64,000 nt of DNA from Campylobacter concisus (lineage in GTDB: Bacteria; Campylobacterota; Campylobacteria; Campylobacterales; Campylobacteraceae), in contig NZ_CABPVS010000001.1 in NCBI RefSeq assembly GCF_902460845.1, forward strand, positions 62,001 through 126,000. Direction: 5' to 3'. Under the pieces are notes generated by a model that was not told where the DNA came from, made no database searches, and was given only the letters and a program-made list of their open reading frames with translations. This document shows positions 31,162-39,112 of the stretch, piece by piece; the first letter of the stretch is position 1, and every line of letters begins with the position of its first letter. Both the position numbers and the translations under genes were made by a program.

Positions 31162-31249
31162 GGGTAGATGTCCGAGCGGTTTAAGGAGCACGCCTGGAAC
31201 GCGTGTGTGGGGCAACTCACCGAGAGTTCGAATCTCTCTCTACCCGCCA
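31162..31249 (+). tRNA. tRNA-Ser(GGA)
   Basis: 88 nt with encoded CCA. Acceptor GGGTAGA/TCTACCC, anticodon stem CACGC/GCGTG with loop CTGGAAC (anticodon GGA), a long variable arm (TGTGGGGCAACTCACC) as in class II tRNAs, and T-arm GAGTTCGAATCTC. Confidence 0.97.
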
Positions 31250-31277
31250 TAAATTTTGACAAAATTTACTCTATTGT

Positions 31278-31283
31278 TATAAT
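31278..31283 (+). promoter_or_regulatory. -10 box for the CPA1 antiporter gene
   Basis: TATAAT, 25 bases before the ATG at 31309; ribosome site AAAGGA. Confidence 0.5.
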
Positions 31284-31308
31284 ACAAAAAGAAATTTAAA
31301 GGATAAAA

Positions 31309-32883
31309 ATGATCGAACATTTACTGCTATTTTTGGCTTTGCTAGCTATCATTATCGCTTTAGTGATGATCTCAAACAGCCTAAAAGTAGCCTATCCGGT
31401 GCTTTTAGTTTTGGGCGGTCTTGCCATTAGTTTTGTGCCAAATTTACCCACCATCAGGATCGATCCAGAGCTTATTTTCATCATATTTTTACCGCCGCTT
31501 CTTTACGAGGCCGCATGGGCAAACTCGATAAAAGAGCTCTATAAATGGCGCCGAGTGATTGGAAGTTTTGCATTTATCGTCGTTTTTATCAGCGCAGCAG
31601 CTGTTGCCGTGATAGCAAATTTAGTGATCCCTGGCTTCTCGCTCGCCCTTGGCTTCATGCTTGGCGCCATCGTCTCACCACCAGATGCGGTGAGTACGGC
31701 TGCGATCCTTAAATTTGTCAAAGCACCGCGCAGGATCAGCGCTATTTTAGAAGGTGAGAGCCTTTTAAACGACGCATCATCGCTCATCATCTTTCGCTTT
31801 GCCGCAGTGGCCGTGACGACTGGGCAGTTTATCTGGTACAAGGCGGCTGCGAGCTTTGTCTGGATGGTGGCTGGCGGTGTTTTGGTCGGTCTTGTGGTGG
31901 CATTAGTAGCCTACTTTTTGCATAGGATCTTGCCAACCGATGAGAACAGCGATACGATCATGACGATCACGACGCCTTATGTCATGTATACTTTGGCTGA
32001 GGAGCTTGGCGCGAGCGGCGTTTTGGCGGTGGTTTGCGGCGGACTTTACCTCTCGACAAAACGAAACGAAATTCTCACCGCTTCAACAATGATCCACGCT
32101 GTGCCCGTTTGGAGCAACTTTATCTTCTTGCTAAACGGCCTTGCCTTTACCATGATCGGCCTTGATCTGCCTCAAATTTTAGACGGACTAAAGCATAGTG
32201 GCGTATCGCTGCTTGAGGCGCTATCTTACGGCGTTTTGGTGACTGCCGTGCTCATCGTCGTTCGCCTCATGGCATCATACGGAGCCGTTTATATCACGAT
32301 GTTTATGAAGCGCTTTATCAGCGTGGCGGATGATCGCAATCCAGGCAAAGCTACGCCGTTTATAGTCGGTTGGGCGGGTATGAGGGGCGTAGTCTCGCTA
32401 GCTGCGGCGCTCTCTATCCCCGCTATGGCTGGTAGCGAGCCGTTTCCGCATAGAGATCTCATCTTGTTTATCACATTTGTCGTTATCTTGCTAACGCTCG
32501 TAGTTCAGGGACTAACTCTGCCGCTACTTATAAAAAGTGTCAAATTTCCAGACTTTAACGACCACATGCCAAACGAGCTAGCCAGAATCAAGATAAAAAA
32601 GGCGATCGCCGAGGCTTCGCTTAAATTTCAAAGCGAGAAATTTTTTAATGAGGAGATTTTCTTGTTTCAGAAACTCAAAGAAGTTTGGAATTTCGAGCTT
32701 TCAAATGAAAATTTCGAGATCAGCGACGAGGCCTGGCAGACCTATTTTGAGATCCTAAATGAGCAGCGAAAGGCGCTACTTGAGCTAAACAAAGACCCAA
32801 AAATCGACGAAGAGATCATCAGGACCTTTTTGTATCGCATCGACCTTGAAGAGCAGAGATGGCGGCCGAATAGCGAGCACTAA
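31309..32883 (+). CDS. CPA1-family Na+/H+ antiporter
   Basis: 524 residues. About 12 TM helices in residues 1-405, with LPPLLYEAAW, GAIVSPPDAVSTAAI, EGESLLNDASSLIIF (the ND ion-binding pair) and GWAGMRGVVSLAAAL, all typical of NhaP/NHE-type exchangers. The last 120 residues are a hydrophilic, helical cytoplasmic tail ending LEEQRWRP. Exchanges Na+ (or K+) for protons in pH and salt homeostasis. Base composition is richer in GC than its neighbours. Its stop overlaps the convergent downstream gene by 4 nt. Confidence 0.92.
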   Translation: MIEHLLLFLALLAIIIALVMISNSLKVAYPVLLVLGGLAISFVPNLPTIRIDPELIFIIFLPPLLYEAAWANSIKELYKWRRVIGSFAFIVVFISAAAVAVIANLVIPGFSLALGFMLGAIVSPPDAVSTAAILKFVKAPRRISAILEGESLLNDASSLIIFRFAAVAVTTGQFIWYKAAASFVWMVAGGVLVGLVVALVAYFLHRILPTDENSDTIMTITTPYVMYTLAEELGASGVLAVVCGGLYLSTKRNEILTASTMIHAVPVWSNFIFLLNGLAFTMIGLDLPQILDGLKHSGVSLLEALSYGVLVTAVLIVVRLMASYGAVYITMFMKRFISVADDRNPGKATPFIVGWAGMRGVVSLAAALSIPAMAGSEPFPHRDLILFITFVVILLTLVVQGLTLPLLIKSVKFPDFNDHMPNELARIKIKKAIAEASLKFQSEKFFNEEIFLFQKLKEVWNFELSNENFEISDEAWQTYFEILNEQRKALLELNKDPKIDEEIIRTFLYRIDLEEQRWRPNSEH

Positions 32884-33392
32884 AATTTTCTTCCGACATT
32901 GCAACTTGCCGCACCGCAAAATCTCTTGCCAAATTTGGCCTCGACGATGAGCACGAGCACGAAAAATATCTTCTCATCGTTCATGCGTGCGATCTGACGC
33001 AAAGTCTGGCTGGGACTATTAAATTTAATATCATTTTCGCGCAAGCTCTTGCAAAACTCAGCTTCATCAAAGCCAAGCATGCGTGAAATTTCACTGATAG
33101 AGTAAGGCTCAAGCGAGGCGATGATGCGGTCCATGTTGCACATAGTTGGATTTTTGCGGTGCGTGGTGACGTCGATCATCTCATTTATGAGCTTTACTAG
33201 CTTTCTTCTACGGTTAAAAAGGTGCAAGATCGCCACGTAAAAGATCAAAATCCCTGCAAATTTGTGCGCGCTCATCATCCACTCATTATACTCGCCCATG
33301 GCGAAATTTAGCCCAGTAAATGCAAGCAGGCAGATCCCACAGGCAAGAGCACAGACGATACAAAATTTATATATCACTTCTACTTTAAGCAA
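32880..33392 (-). CDS. Two-TM membrane protein with cytoplasmic C-terminal domain (DUF4405-like)
   Basis: About 170 residues. Two hydrophobic segments at the N-terminus (IYKFCIVCALACGICLLAF and AHKFAGILIFYVAILHLF), the second with a heme-type spacing of histidines, followed by RRRKLVKL and a soluble helical domain containing YSISEISRMLGFDEAEF, which resembles a small helix-turn-helix. The TTG at 33392 has AAGGA seven bases upstream and gives a clean TM start; an in-frame GTG at 33425 would add 11 residues with a poorer site. Function unknown. Confidence 0.65.
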   Translation of the reverse strand: MLKVEVIYKFCIVCALACGICLLAFTGLNFAMGEYNEWMMSAHKFAGILIFYVAILHLFNRRRKLVKLINEMIDVTTHRKNPTMCNMDRIIASLEPYSISEISRMLGFDEAEFCKSLRENDIKFNSPSQTLRQIARMNDEKIFFVLVLIVEAKFGKRFCGAASCNVGRKF

Positions 33393-33446
33393 TGCAAATT
33401 CCTTATTTTTTTTGAAATTATACACCTACTATGCAAAAAATGAAGG

Positions 33447-33472
33447 GCGCCAACTAGAAATTTAGCTGGCGC
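33447..33472 (-). terminator. Terminator after the siderophore receptor gene
   Basis: GCGCCA and TGGCGC arms extended inward by CTA/TAG form a stem on the minus strand, followed by CCCTTCATTTTTT. Lies 17 bases beyond the receptor stop. Confidence 0.7.
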
Positions 33473-33488
33473 ATTAGAGTAAATTTAG

Positions 33489-35603
33489 CTAAAACTTATA
33501 GTTAAAGCTGAGATTAAAGGTGCGTGGATCGCCATAAACCATCATGTTTTTGCCGATGCCCTCGTAGTATTTTTTATTAAAGAGATTGTCGATATTTAGC
33601 TGCACGTCAAAGTTTTTGGCAAATTTATATCCAAACATCAAATTTGCCAAAGTGTAGCCCTTTTGTGTGATCTCACCTACGCCTTTGCCAGTGTAAATTT
33701 TGCTCTTATACATAGCTCCAGCCCCTACTCTAAAGTCCCTAAATTCATACTTTGCAAATAAATTTGCCGTGCTTCTTGATGAGTCGGTGGCGTATTTCTC
33801 ACCACTAGCATCTTTTGCATTAAAGTGCGTTGCACCAAAGCTTAGGCTTAAGTTTTTAGTGATCTCGCCGTTTAGATCTAGCTCGACGCCCCTGCTTGTC
33901 ACGCCTTTGCCAGATTCATATATTTTGGCATTTGTTGCTGGATTTATCTTGCCAGTATCTACGCCAAGCTTGTCTTGCACGATCTTAAAGACGCCAAGAC
34001 TTGCTTGAAGCGCTCCGTCAAGATACTCGCCTTTGATGCCCACCTCATAGTCCTTGCCTTGGATCGGATCAAGATATTTGTCGTTTGCGTCCTTTACGCT
34101 TTGGGGTTTAAATATACTCGTGTAGCTAGCATATAGAGTGTGGTTTGCTCCGATGTCGTAAGTTATGCCAAGATATGGCGTGATCTCATTTGTGAAATTT
34201 CTATTGTCCTTGCCACCTTCGATCTCGTATTTGTAGTAGCTCACCCTAGCACCTAGCAAAAATTTAAGCTCATCGGTGATTGATAGTTTATTTGCCGCGT
34301 AAAATGCCTTTTGTATCGTTTTGTCTTTGTTGTTTTGATCTTCGTAAGGGAGCTTTGGATCATCAAGGTGTAAATTTTTAAAGTCTATCCTGCTTCTAGC
34401 CGTATAAGCAAGCCCAGCTGGCGTGGTCTTTTGTAGCCAGTAGCTACTTACCTTATCGCTACTTTTTTTATAGTTGTTATACATCGCGCCAAAGACAAAC
34501 TCATGAGATAAATTTGCTATCTCATAAGGGATATTTGCGTATGCATCGACGTTGTGGATATTCTCCTCTCTTTTGTTTGCATAAACGCTAAGATCATTCA
34601 TATTGCCAGTACCGTCTAAATTTACCGCTCCGCCGTAGTAGAGTAGATTTGAGTCAGTGTTTGCCCGTCTGAATGAGTAGCTTAAATTTAAGCTCGCTTC
34701 ATTTTCAAAGTAGTGCTTAAAATCAGCATAAAAATCAAGCGTCTTTATGTCCCACCTAGTCCAAGGCTGAGAGAAAATTTCATTTTTACTAAAATTTGTC
34801 CTAGAGCCATCTGTGTAAAATGCTGGCATACCACCCCACCTAACCCCGTGGCGTCTTAGCTCTTGATAAAATGCACCAAGACTAAGCCATGAGTTATCAC
34901 CTATGTCGCTATCGACTACGCCATAAATCGCGCTATTTTTTCGGTTGTAATAATCCATATAAGAGTGCGACTTCTCATGCATAAAAGAAAGCCTGGCCCT
35001 AACGCTTCCGCTCTCATTTACAGGCGTTTGCACATCGCCATTTACGCCGTATCTATCGTATGAGCCAGCACTTACGCCAAAATTTCCTTTAAGCTCCTTT
35101 GAGTCTGCCCTTTTTCTTATGAAATTTAAGCTTGCAGCTGGGTTACCAGCGCCTGCAAGCAGGCCATTTGCCCCTTTTACCACCTCAACTCTTTCATAAG
35201 GCAGCAAGCTCATATCATTTGCACCAAGGCTAAAGCCGCCAAAGCTAGGCATCGAATCAAGCAAGTAATAATCTATCGCAAAGCCACGAGCCGTCGGATA
35301 TACGCGCTCGTCCCATTTATTTAGCGTGACGCCAGGGACATTTCTAAGAAGCACCTGATAGTCTTTGATACCTTGATCTTTTAGCCTAGCCTCTGTTAGT
35401 ACAGTTAGTGATTGTGGTGTTTGGCGAGAGGTTAAATTTAGCCTAGTTGTGCTCTTTACAAGCTCTTTTGCAAAGTAGTTTGCGTCGTCTCTTCGCTCGC
35501 TTTCTACGACATCGATTGCCTCTAAAATTTTATCGCTTTGGCTAGCAAAAATTTGAGGTTGCATCAAATTTAATGCAACCAAACTAATTAAAAATTTTTT
35601 CAT
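33489..35603 (-). CDS. TonB-dependent siderophore receptor
   Basis: 704 residues. Signal peptide (1-20), then a plug domain (about 55-170) with RQTPQSLTVLTEARLKDQ, RGFAIDYYLLD and VEVVKGANGLLAGAGNPAASLNFI, then a 22-strand type barrel ending in the aromatic terminal residue F (SFNYKF). No N-terminal signalling (STN) domain. The plug and barrel motifs are of the FhuE/FoxA/FpvA-like siderophore group, but the ligand cannot be read from sequence. Overlaps the PepSY gene upstream by 20 nt, so the two form one iron-regulated unit. Confidence 0.92.
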   Translation of the reverse strand: MKKFLISLVALNLMQPQIFASQSDKILEAIDVVESERRDDANYFAKELVKSTTRLNLTSRQTPQSLTVLTEARLKDQGIKDYQVLLRNVPGVTLNKWDERVYPTARGFAIDYYLLDSMPSFGGFSLGANDMSLLPYERVEVVKGANGLLAGAGNPAASLNFIRKRADSKELKGNFGVSAGSYDRYGVNGDVQTPVNESGSVRARLSFMHEKSHSYMDYYNRKNSAIYGVVDSDIGDNSWLSLGAFYQELRRHGVRWGGMPAFYTDGSRTNFSKNEIFSQPWTRWDIKTLDFYADFKHYFENEASLNLSYSFRRANTDSNLLYYGGAVNLDGTGNMNDLSVYANKREENIHNVDAYANIPYEIANLSHEFVFGAMYNNYKKSSDKVSSYWLQKTTPAGLAYTARSRIDFKNLHLDDPKLPYEDQNNKDKTIQKAFYAANKLSITDELKFLLGARVSYYKYEIEGGKDNRNFTNEITPYLGITYDIGANHTLYASYTSIFKPQSVKDANDKYLDPIQGKDYEVGIKGEYLDGALQASLGVFKIVQDKLGVDTGKINPATNAKIYESGKGVTSRGVELDLNGEITKNLSLSFGATHFNAKDASGEKYATDSSRSTANLFAKYEFRDFRVGAGAMYKSKIYTGKGVGEITQKGYTLANLMFGYKFAKNFDVQLNIDNLFNKKYYEGIGKNMMVYGDPRTFNLSFNYKF

Positions 35604-36651
35604 TTTTTCTCCTTTTAAAGTTTCTTTTAATCCACAAATAAAGCCCTGAGATACTCAAAACTAGCGGCGAGATGCCCACTATAAACCAGATAAATTTTGT
35701 GAATTGGTTGTAGTTGCCAAAGTGCGATTTTCTAAATGCTGAGAGAATTTCTTCGTTTAGATTTGCATTTTTTATGTCCAAAATGCTTACTAGTTCGCCG
35801 CTATTTTTATCGTAAGTTAATATGCTTGAATATTCGTTATGCAAGAAATTTTGATCTTTTACGTAGCCAAAAAGGCGTATATTTGCTCCTTGCATGAAAG
35901 GTAGCGAGATGAAGTGTGGCTCAAAGCCAGCAAGATCATTTTTTGAGCGGGCTACCAGCTCATCAAGAGATAGGTTTTTATTATAAATTTTTGCATCTAT
36001 TACAAAGTCATTTTTAAACTCTGGCGCGCGTGCCATCTGAAATTCCCACCAAACACCACTTATGCAAATGAGTAGTAAAATAGGCGTAGAAAAAATTCCT
36101 ATCATTTTATGAATGTCGCTCATAAAAACATTTAGCCTATTTACACGAAGCCTAAGTAGTGTCAGCCAAAATTTTCTATAAATCACAAAACCGCTTATGC
36201 AGATAAAAAATGTAAAAATGGCGGTTAAAGCAAGGATAACGTGACCGCTCTTTTCTAGAAATAGTGACTCATGAAGCTCGGTTAAAACTCCAAGAAATCC
36301 CTCATCATGTGCGAGTGGCTCGCTCTTTATCTTACCGCTAAAAGCGTCAAAATAGATAAATTTCCACTCTTTTTGGCTGTCATTGTGCTCGATCAACCAA
36401 ATTTTGTCGCATCTTTTAGGGTCTGTATCAATATTGATGCCGACCATCTCGTAGCCGCCAAGCTCGCTTGCGATGATCTCTCTTTGCTCATCAAAGCTGA
36501 TCCTTTTGCTTAAATTTTCTTTGTTTAAATTTACATTTACGACATTTGGAGCAAGAAGGCTGTTTAGCTCATCTTTATAAACGAGGATCGCACCGCTAAA
36601 ACAAACTACTGCAAGTGGAATGAAAAATAAAAGAGATAAATAAGTGTGCAC
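35584..36651 (-). CDS. PepSY-domain membrane protein (PiuB-like iron-uptake partner)
   Basis: 355 residues as read from a GTG at 36651. PepSY_TM architecture: TM1 (residues 3-25, with FSGAILVYKDEL), periplasmic PepSY-like regions, further TM segments near 140-165, 190-210 and 320-345. Such proteins accompany siderophore receptors and probably reduce or handle ferric siderophores at the inner membrane. The GTG start lacks a ribosome site. A stop lies eight codons upstream, next to a T9 tract; with T8 the frame would continue upstream to KFLNQNFFFYK and a GTG after AAAACAAG. A frameshift in the first codons is therefore possible. Confidence 0.8.
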   Translation of the reverse strand: MHTYLSLLFFIPLAVVCFSGAILVYKDELNSLLAPNVVNVNLNKENLSKRISFDEQREIIASELGGYEMVGINIDTDPKRCDKIWLIEHNDSQKEWKFIYFDAFSGKIKSEPLAHDEGFLGVLTELHESLFLEKSGHVILALTAIFTFFICISGFVIYRKFWLTLLRLRVNRLNVFMSDIHKMIGIFSTPILLLICISGVWWEFQMARAPEFKNDFVIDAKIYNKNLSLDELVARSKNDLAGFEPHFISLPFMQGANIRLFGYVKDQNFLHNEYSSILTYDKNSGELVSILDIKNANLNEEILSAFRKSHFGNYNQFTKFIWFIVGISPLVLSISGLYLWIKRNFKRRKNEKIFN

Positions 36652-36750
36652 TTTATAAAAAAAAATTTTGATTTAGAAATTTCACCTTGTTTTAAAGCCT
36701 TTTAGTAGTAGGTTTTGATAATGGCTCGCAATCTTACACAAAATTTACTT

Positions 36751-36774
36751 TGATAATATTTAAAACTATTATCA
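36751..36774. promoter_or_regulatory. Fur-box-like palindrome
   Basis: TGATAATA and TATTATCA are perfect inverted 8-mers separated by 8 bases, fitting the TGATAAT-type half-sites of Fur operators. Lies about 100 bp upstream of the PepSY/TonB-receptor pair, so iron repression of that operon is likely. A further half-site TGATAATG is at 36717-36724. Confidence 0.6.
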
Positions 36775-36887
36775 ATTATGATTTCAAAAAAGAAAAATTT
36801 TTATAGAATGTAAATTGAAAAAAATAAATAGATTTGATTTTCAAAAGAATAAACAACTCCTCTTTGTGTATACGAAAAGCCAGAAAA

Positions 36888-36950
36888 GGGGGAAGCAAAG
36901 ACTTATCAGTTACAAAAAGGAGGGTCCATTTAGGACGATGAAATAGTATT
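36888..36950 (+). repeat. Dispersed element, copy A
   Basis: Starts GGGGGAA, contains TTACAAAAAGGAGG (36910-36923) and ends in TTAGGACGATGAAATAGTAT. Aligns with copy B (37525-37582) over about 60 bases with small gaps, in the same orientation, on the other side of the Sel1-repeat gene. Confidence 0.55.
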
Positions 36951-37086
36951 ATTTAAGCATAAATTTTAATAAAATTTTTAGTTAATAAAAAAGAAATTCC
37001 AAGTAATACCAAAGTAAATTTAACTTTAAAGAAGCTATATTTAAGAAATTTCTATTTTAATTAGCACAAGTATAAAACTAAAATAG

Positions 37087-37494
37087 CTAATTTTTAGATA
37101 CAAGCTCTAATACATTGCAAGCTCGCTTACTGCCCATCTTGCAAGCTTTATCAAGAGCGTTTGCAGAAAGATCAAAGCTTTGCTCAGTACCATTTCCTTG
37201 AAGATACTTTGTCGCTAGCTCATAGCAAGCCTCACTACTACCATTATCACAAAGCGATTTAAATATCTCAAAAGATTTTTGCGTATCTTTCTCTGCGCCA
37301 AGGCCGCGTCCTAGCATATCTGCATAGATAAAGCAAGAAATTTTATCTTTATTTTCACATTCACTTGAAAGCTTTTTTGTAAAACTCTCGCAAGCTTTAG
37401 CGTTACTTTTATTAATGCACTCTTGCACATTTATATCCCAGTTTGCATTCAAAGATAGAAGTGTAAATGCTAAAAATAAAATGTATTTTTTAAT
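37087..37494 (-). CDS. Secreted Sel1-repeat (TPR-like) protein with an ATT start
   Basis: 135 residues if started at the ATT at 37494, which has AAGGA five bases upstream and opens a textbook signal peptide (KKYILFLAFTLLSLNA). The next start in frame is a TTG inside the signal peptide (37452), which would spoil export. The mature part has two to three Sel1 repeats, DKISCFIYADMLGRGLGAEKD and SEACYELATKYLQGNGT, with cysteines spaced as in the beta-lactamase-like Hcp proteins of Helicobacter and Campylobacter. Role unknown. Lies between two copies of a repeat element, downstream of nosY. Confidence 0.72.
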   Translation of the reverse strand: MKKYILFLAFTLLSLNANWDINVQECINKSNAKACESFTKKLSSECENKDKISCFIYADMLGRGLGAEKDTQKSFEIFKSLCDNGSSEACYELATKYLQGNGTEQSFDLSANALDKACKMGSKRACNVLELVSKN

Positions 37495-37524
37495 AAATTT
37501 CCTTGGAAGAAGTTAGCCCCCTTT

Positions 37525-37582
37525 GGGGGAAAGGGAGCTATTACAAAAAGGAGGTTTCTTGTTGGACAAGTGGAATAATACA
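37525..37582 (+). repeat. Dispersed element, copy B
   Basis: Starts GGGGGAAAGGGAGC, contains TTACAAAAAGGAGG (37541-37554) and ends TTGGACAAGTGGAATAATAC. Homologous to copy A at 36888-36950. The preceding CCCCCTTT pairs with the GGGGG/AAAGGG run and can form a hairpin. Confidence 0.55.
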
Positions 37583-37629
37583 AGTTTCGTCTAAATTTAA
37601 AACCAACTTTTCTTTAACAAAAAACAATC

Positions 37630-38457
37630 TCAAACCAAATCTTTTTTACTAAAGGCAAAATAGCCACAAACTAGCAAAATAATGCCTAGTGCGAGCGGAT
37701 AAATAATCGCGTAAGCTACAAATGTCGCCTTTGGAAAGGTGCTTAAAATAAAATAAGATGCAGTACCGATAACTGCTAAATTTGGATCAAAAAGACTAAG
37801 CGCTGCTATCCTGAAAAGCTCTATCGGATTTAGTATAGCAATAGCGTAAATAACGTACTCATCAACCGAGCTTTGCATAAGAAGTCCAATTAATGCTAGA
37901 TCAATAAATGCAAGCATTATAAGCCAAAGTAAAAACGCTACGCCCTGGCCTGTCTCTTGATTTTTAATCACGCTTGAGATAAAAAATCCAAGCGATAAAA
38001 AAATGATACTTAAGCTAAAAAGTAGTCCAAAATAAAGTATTAATACACCCCAAGGTATCGCAACACCTTTTATAAGACCAACAACAACACAAAGCAAAAG
38101 AGCAAACAAAAGTGGTACAAAAACAACAAATGTACGGCCCAGTGCCTTGCCAAAGTAATACTCTCTAAGGCTTAGTGGGAAGCTAAGGATGTATTCAAGC
38201 AAATTTGTATCTCTATCTTGATTTATGCTTCTTACGGTTGAGATGAGAATAAAAATGGGCACAATGATGACACAAATTTGAATAAACAAAAGCAGCGCTC
38301 TAGTAAGCCCAGAAAAGCCGAGCACACGTGAGTCAGTCACGCCGCTAAATAAAAATCCTATCATCAAAGCAGAAAAAAGCGCAGCATATATCACAAACCA
38401 TCTTGAGCGAAAAGACTCTTTTACATCAAGCTTTGCTATTAAAAAAAGATTATTCAC
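37630..38457 (-). CDS. nosY: ABC-type permease for Cu-site assembly, NosY
   Basis: 275 residues with six TM helices. ABC2-type membrane protein of the NosY family (SRWFVIYAALFSALM, SIFLSLGFFIS). Forms the exporter-type complex NosDFY thought to supply sulfur or copper species for assembly of the NosZ CuZ site. GTG start at 38457, with AGGAGC upstream, overlaps nosF by 8 nt. Last nos gene visible; no nosL follows. Confidence 0.9.
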   Translation of the reverse strand: MNNLFLIAKLDVKESFRSRWFVIYAALFSALMIGFLFSGVTDSRVLGFSGLTRALLLFIQICVIIVPIFILISTVRSINQDRDTNLLEYILSFPLSLREYYFGKALGRTFVVFVPLLFALLLCVVVGLIKGVAIPWGVLILYFGLLFSLSIIFLSLGFFISSVIKNQETGQGVAFLLWLIMLAFIDLALIGLLMQSSVDEYVIYAIAILNPIELFRIAALSLFDPNLAVIGTASYFILSTFPKATFVAYAIIYPLALGIILLVCGYFAFSKKDLV

Positions 38458-39103
38458 CCTTGCTCCTTAAATTTTCCTCTTTGATTATCTTGCCAAGATC
38501 CATATAGACGCATCTATCTAATAAATTTGCTATCTCATCGATACGGTGTGAAATAAAAACAAGTGTTTTGTTTTGCGTGAAGTTATCAAGTAAATTTTTA
38601 AAAGAAAGCCTTGCTTTCACATCAAGATTTGCCGTTGGCTCATCAAACATCAAAATTTCACTATCCTTAGCAAATGCGATGGCTATTAGCATCTTTTGTT
38701 TCATTCCGCCAGAGAGCTTATAAAATGGCTTATTTAAATTTGCATGTAGATCAAGCTCTAAAAGCTTGCTAAATTTCTCAATCTCTTCAAATTTTACATT
38801 TGAGCTTTTGCAAACAAACTCACAAAGCTCACGCAAGTTAAATTTAAGCGGTGGTGGGGTTTGTGGCACAAATGAGATAAATTTCAAAGCCCCTTTTCTA
38901 TCTTTTAGAGTATTTACGCCATTTATCGCGATACTTCCACTATTTGGGATAAACTCGCCTAAAATGATACGCATGAGCGAGCTTTTGCCAGCTCCATTTT
39001 GTCCAAGTATTGCTATTTTTTCACCAGATTTTACGTTTAGGCTAACATTGTCAAGTATCCTTTGCGAGCCAAAAATTTTAGTTACTTCTTTTATATCTAT
39101 CAA
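38450..39103 (-). CDS. nosF: ABC transporter ATPase NosF
   Basis: 217 residues. Walker A GQNGAGKSS (about 34-42), signature LSGGMKQ, Walker B ILMFDEPTANLD and the switch His in FISHRIDE. Pairs with NosY; with periplasmic NosD it forms the NosDFY maturation complex for NosZ. 9 nt after nosH. Confidence 0.92.
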   Translation of the reverse strand: MIDIKEVTKIFGSQRILDNVSLNVKSGEKIAILGQNGAGKSSLMRIILGEFIPNSGSIAINGVNTLKDRKGALKFISFVPQTPPPLKFNLRELCEFVCKSSNVKFEEIEKFSKLLELDLHANLNKPFYKLSGGMKQKMLIAIAFAKDSEILMFDEPTANLDVKARLSFKNLLDNFTQNKTLVFISHRIDEIANLLDRCVYMDLGKIIKEENLRSKGE

Positions 39104-39112
39104 AAATTTTCC

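Larger units (their letters stand above)
36652..37086. other. 435-bp intergenic region
   Basis: Contains the PepSY/receptor promoter with a Fur-like palindrome (36751-36774) and repeat element A (36888-36950). The rest is very AT-rich (36951-37086) with no coding frame of note. Confidence 0.6.
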
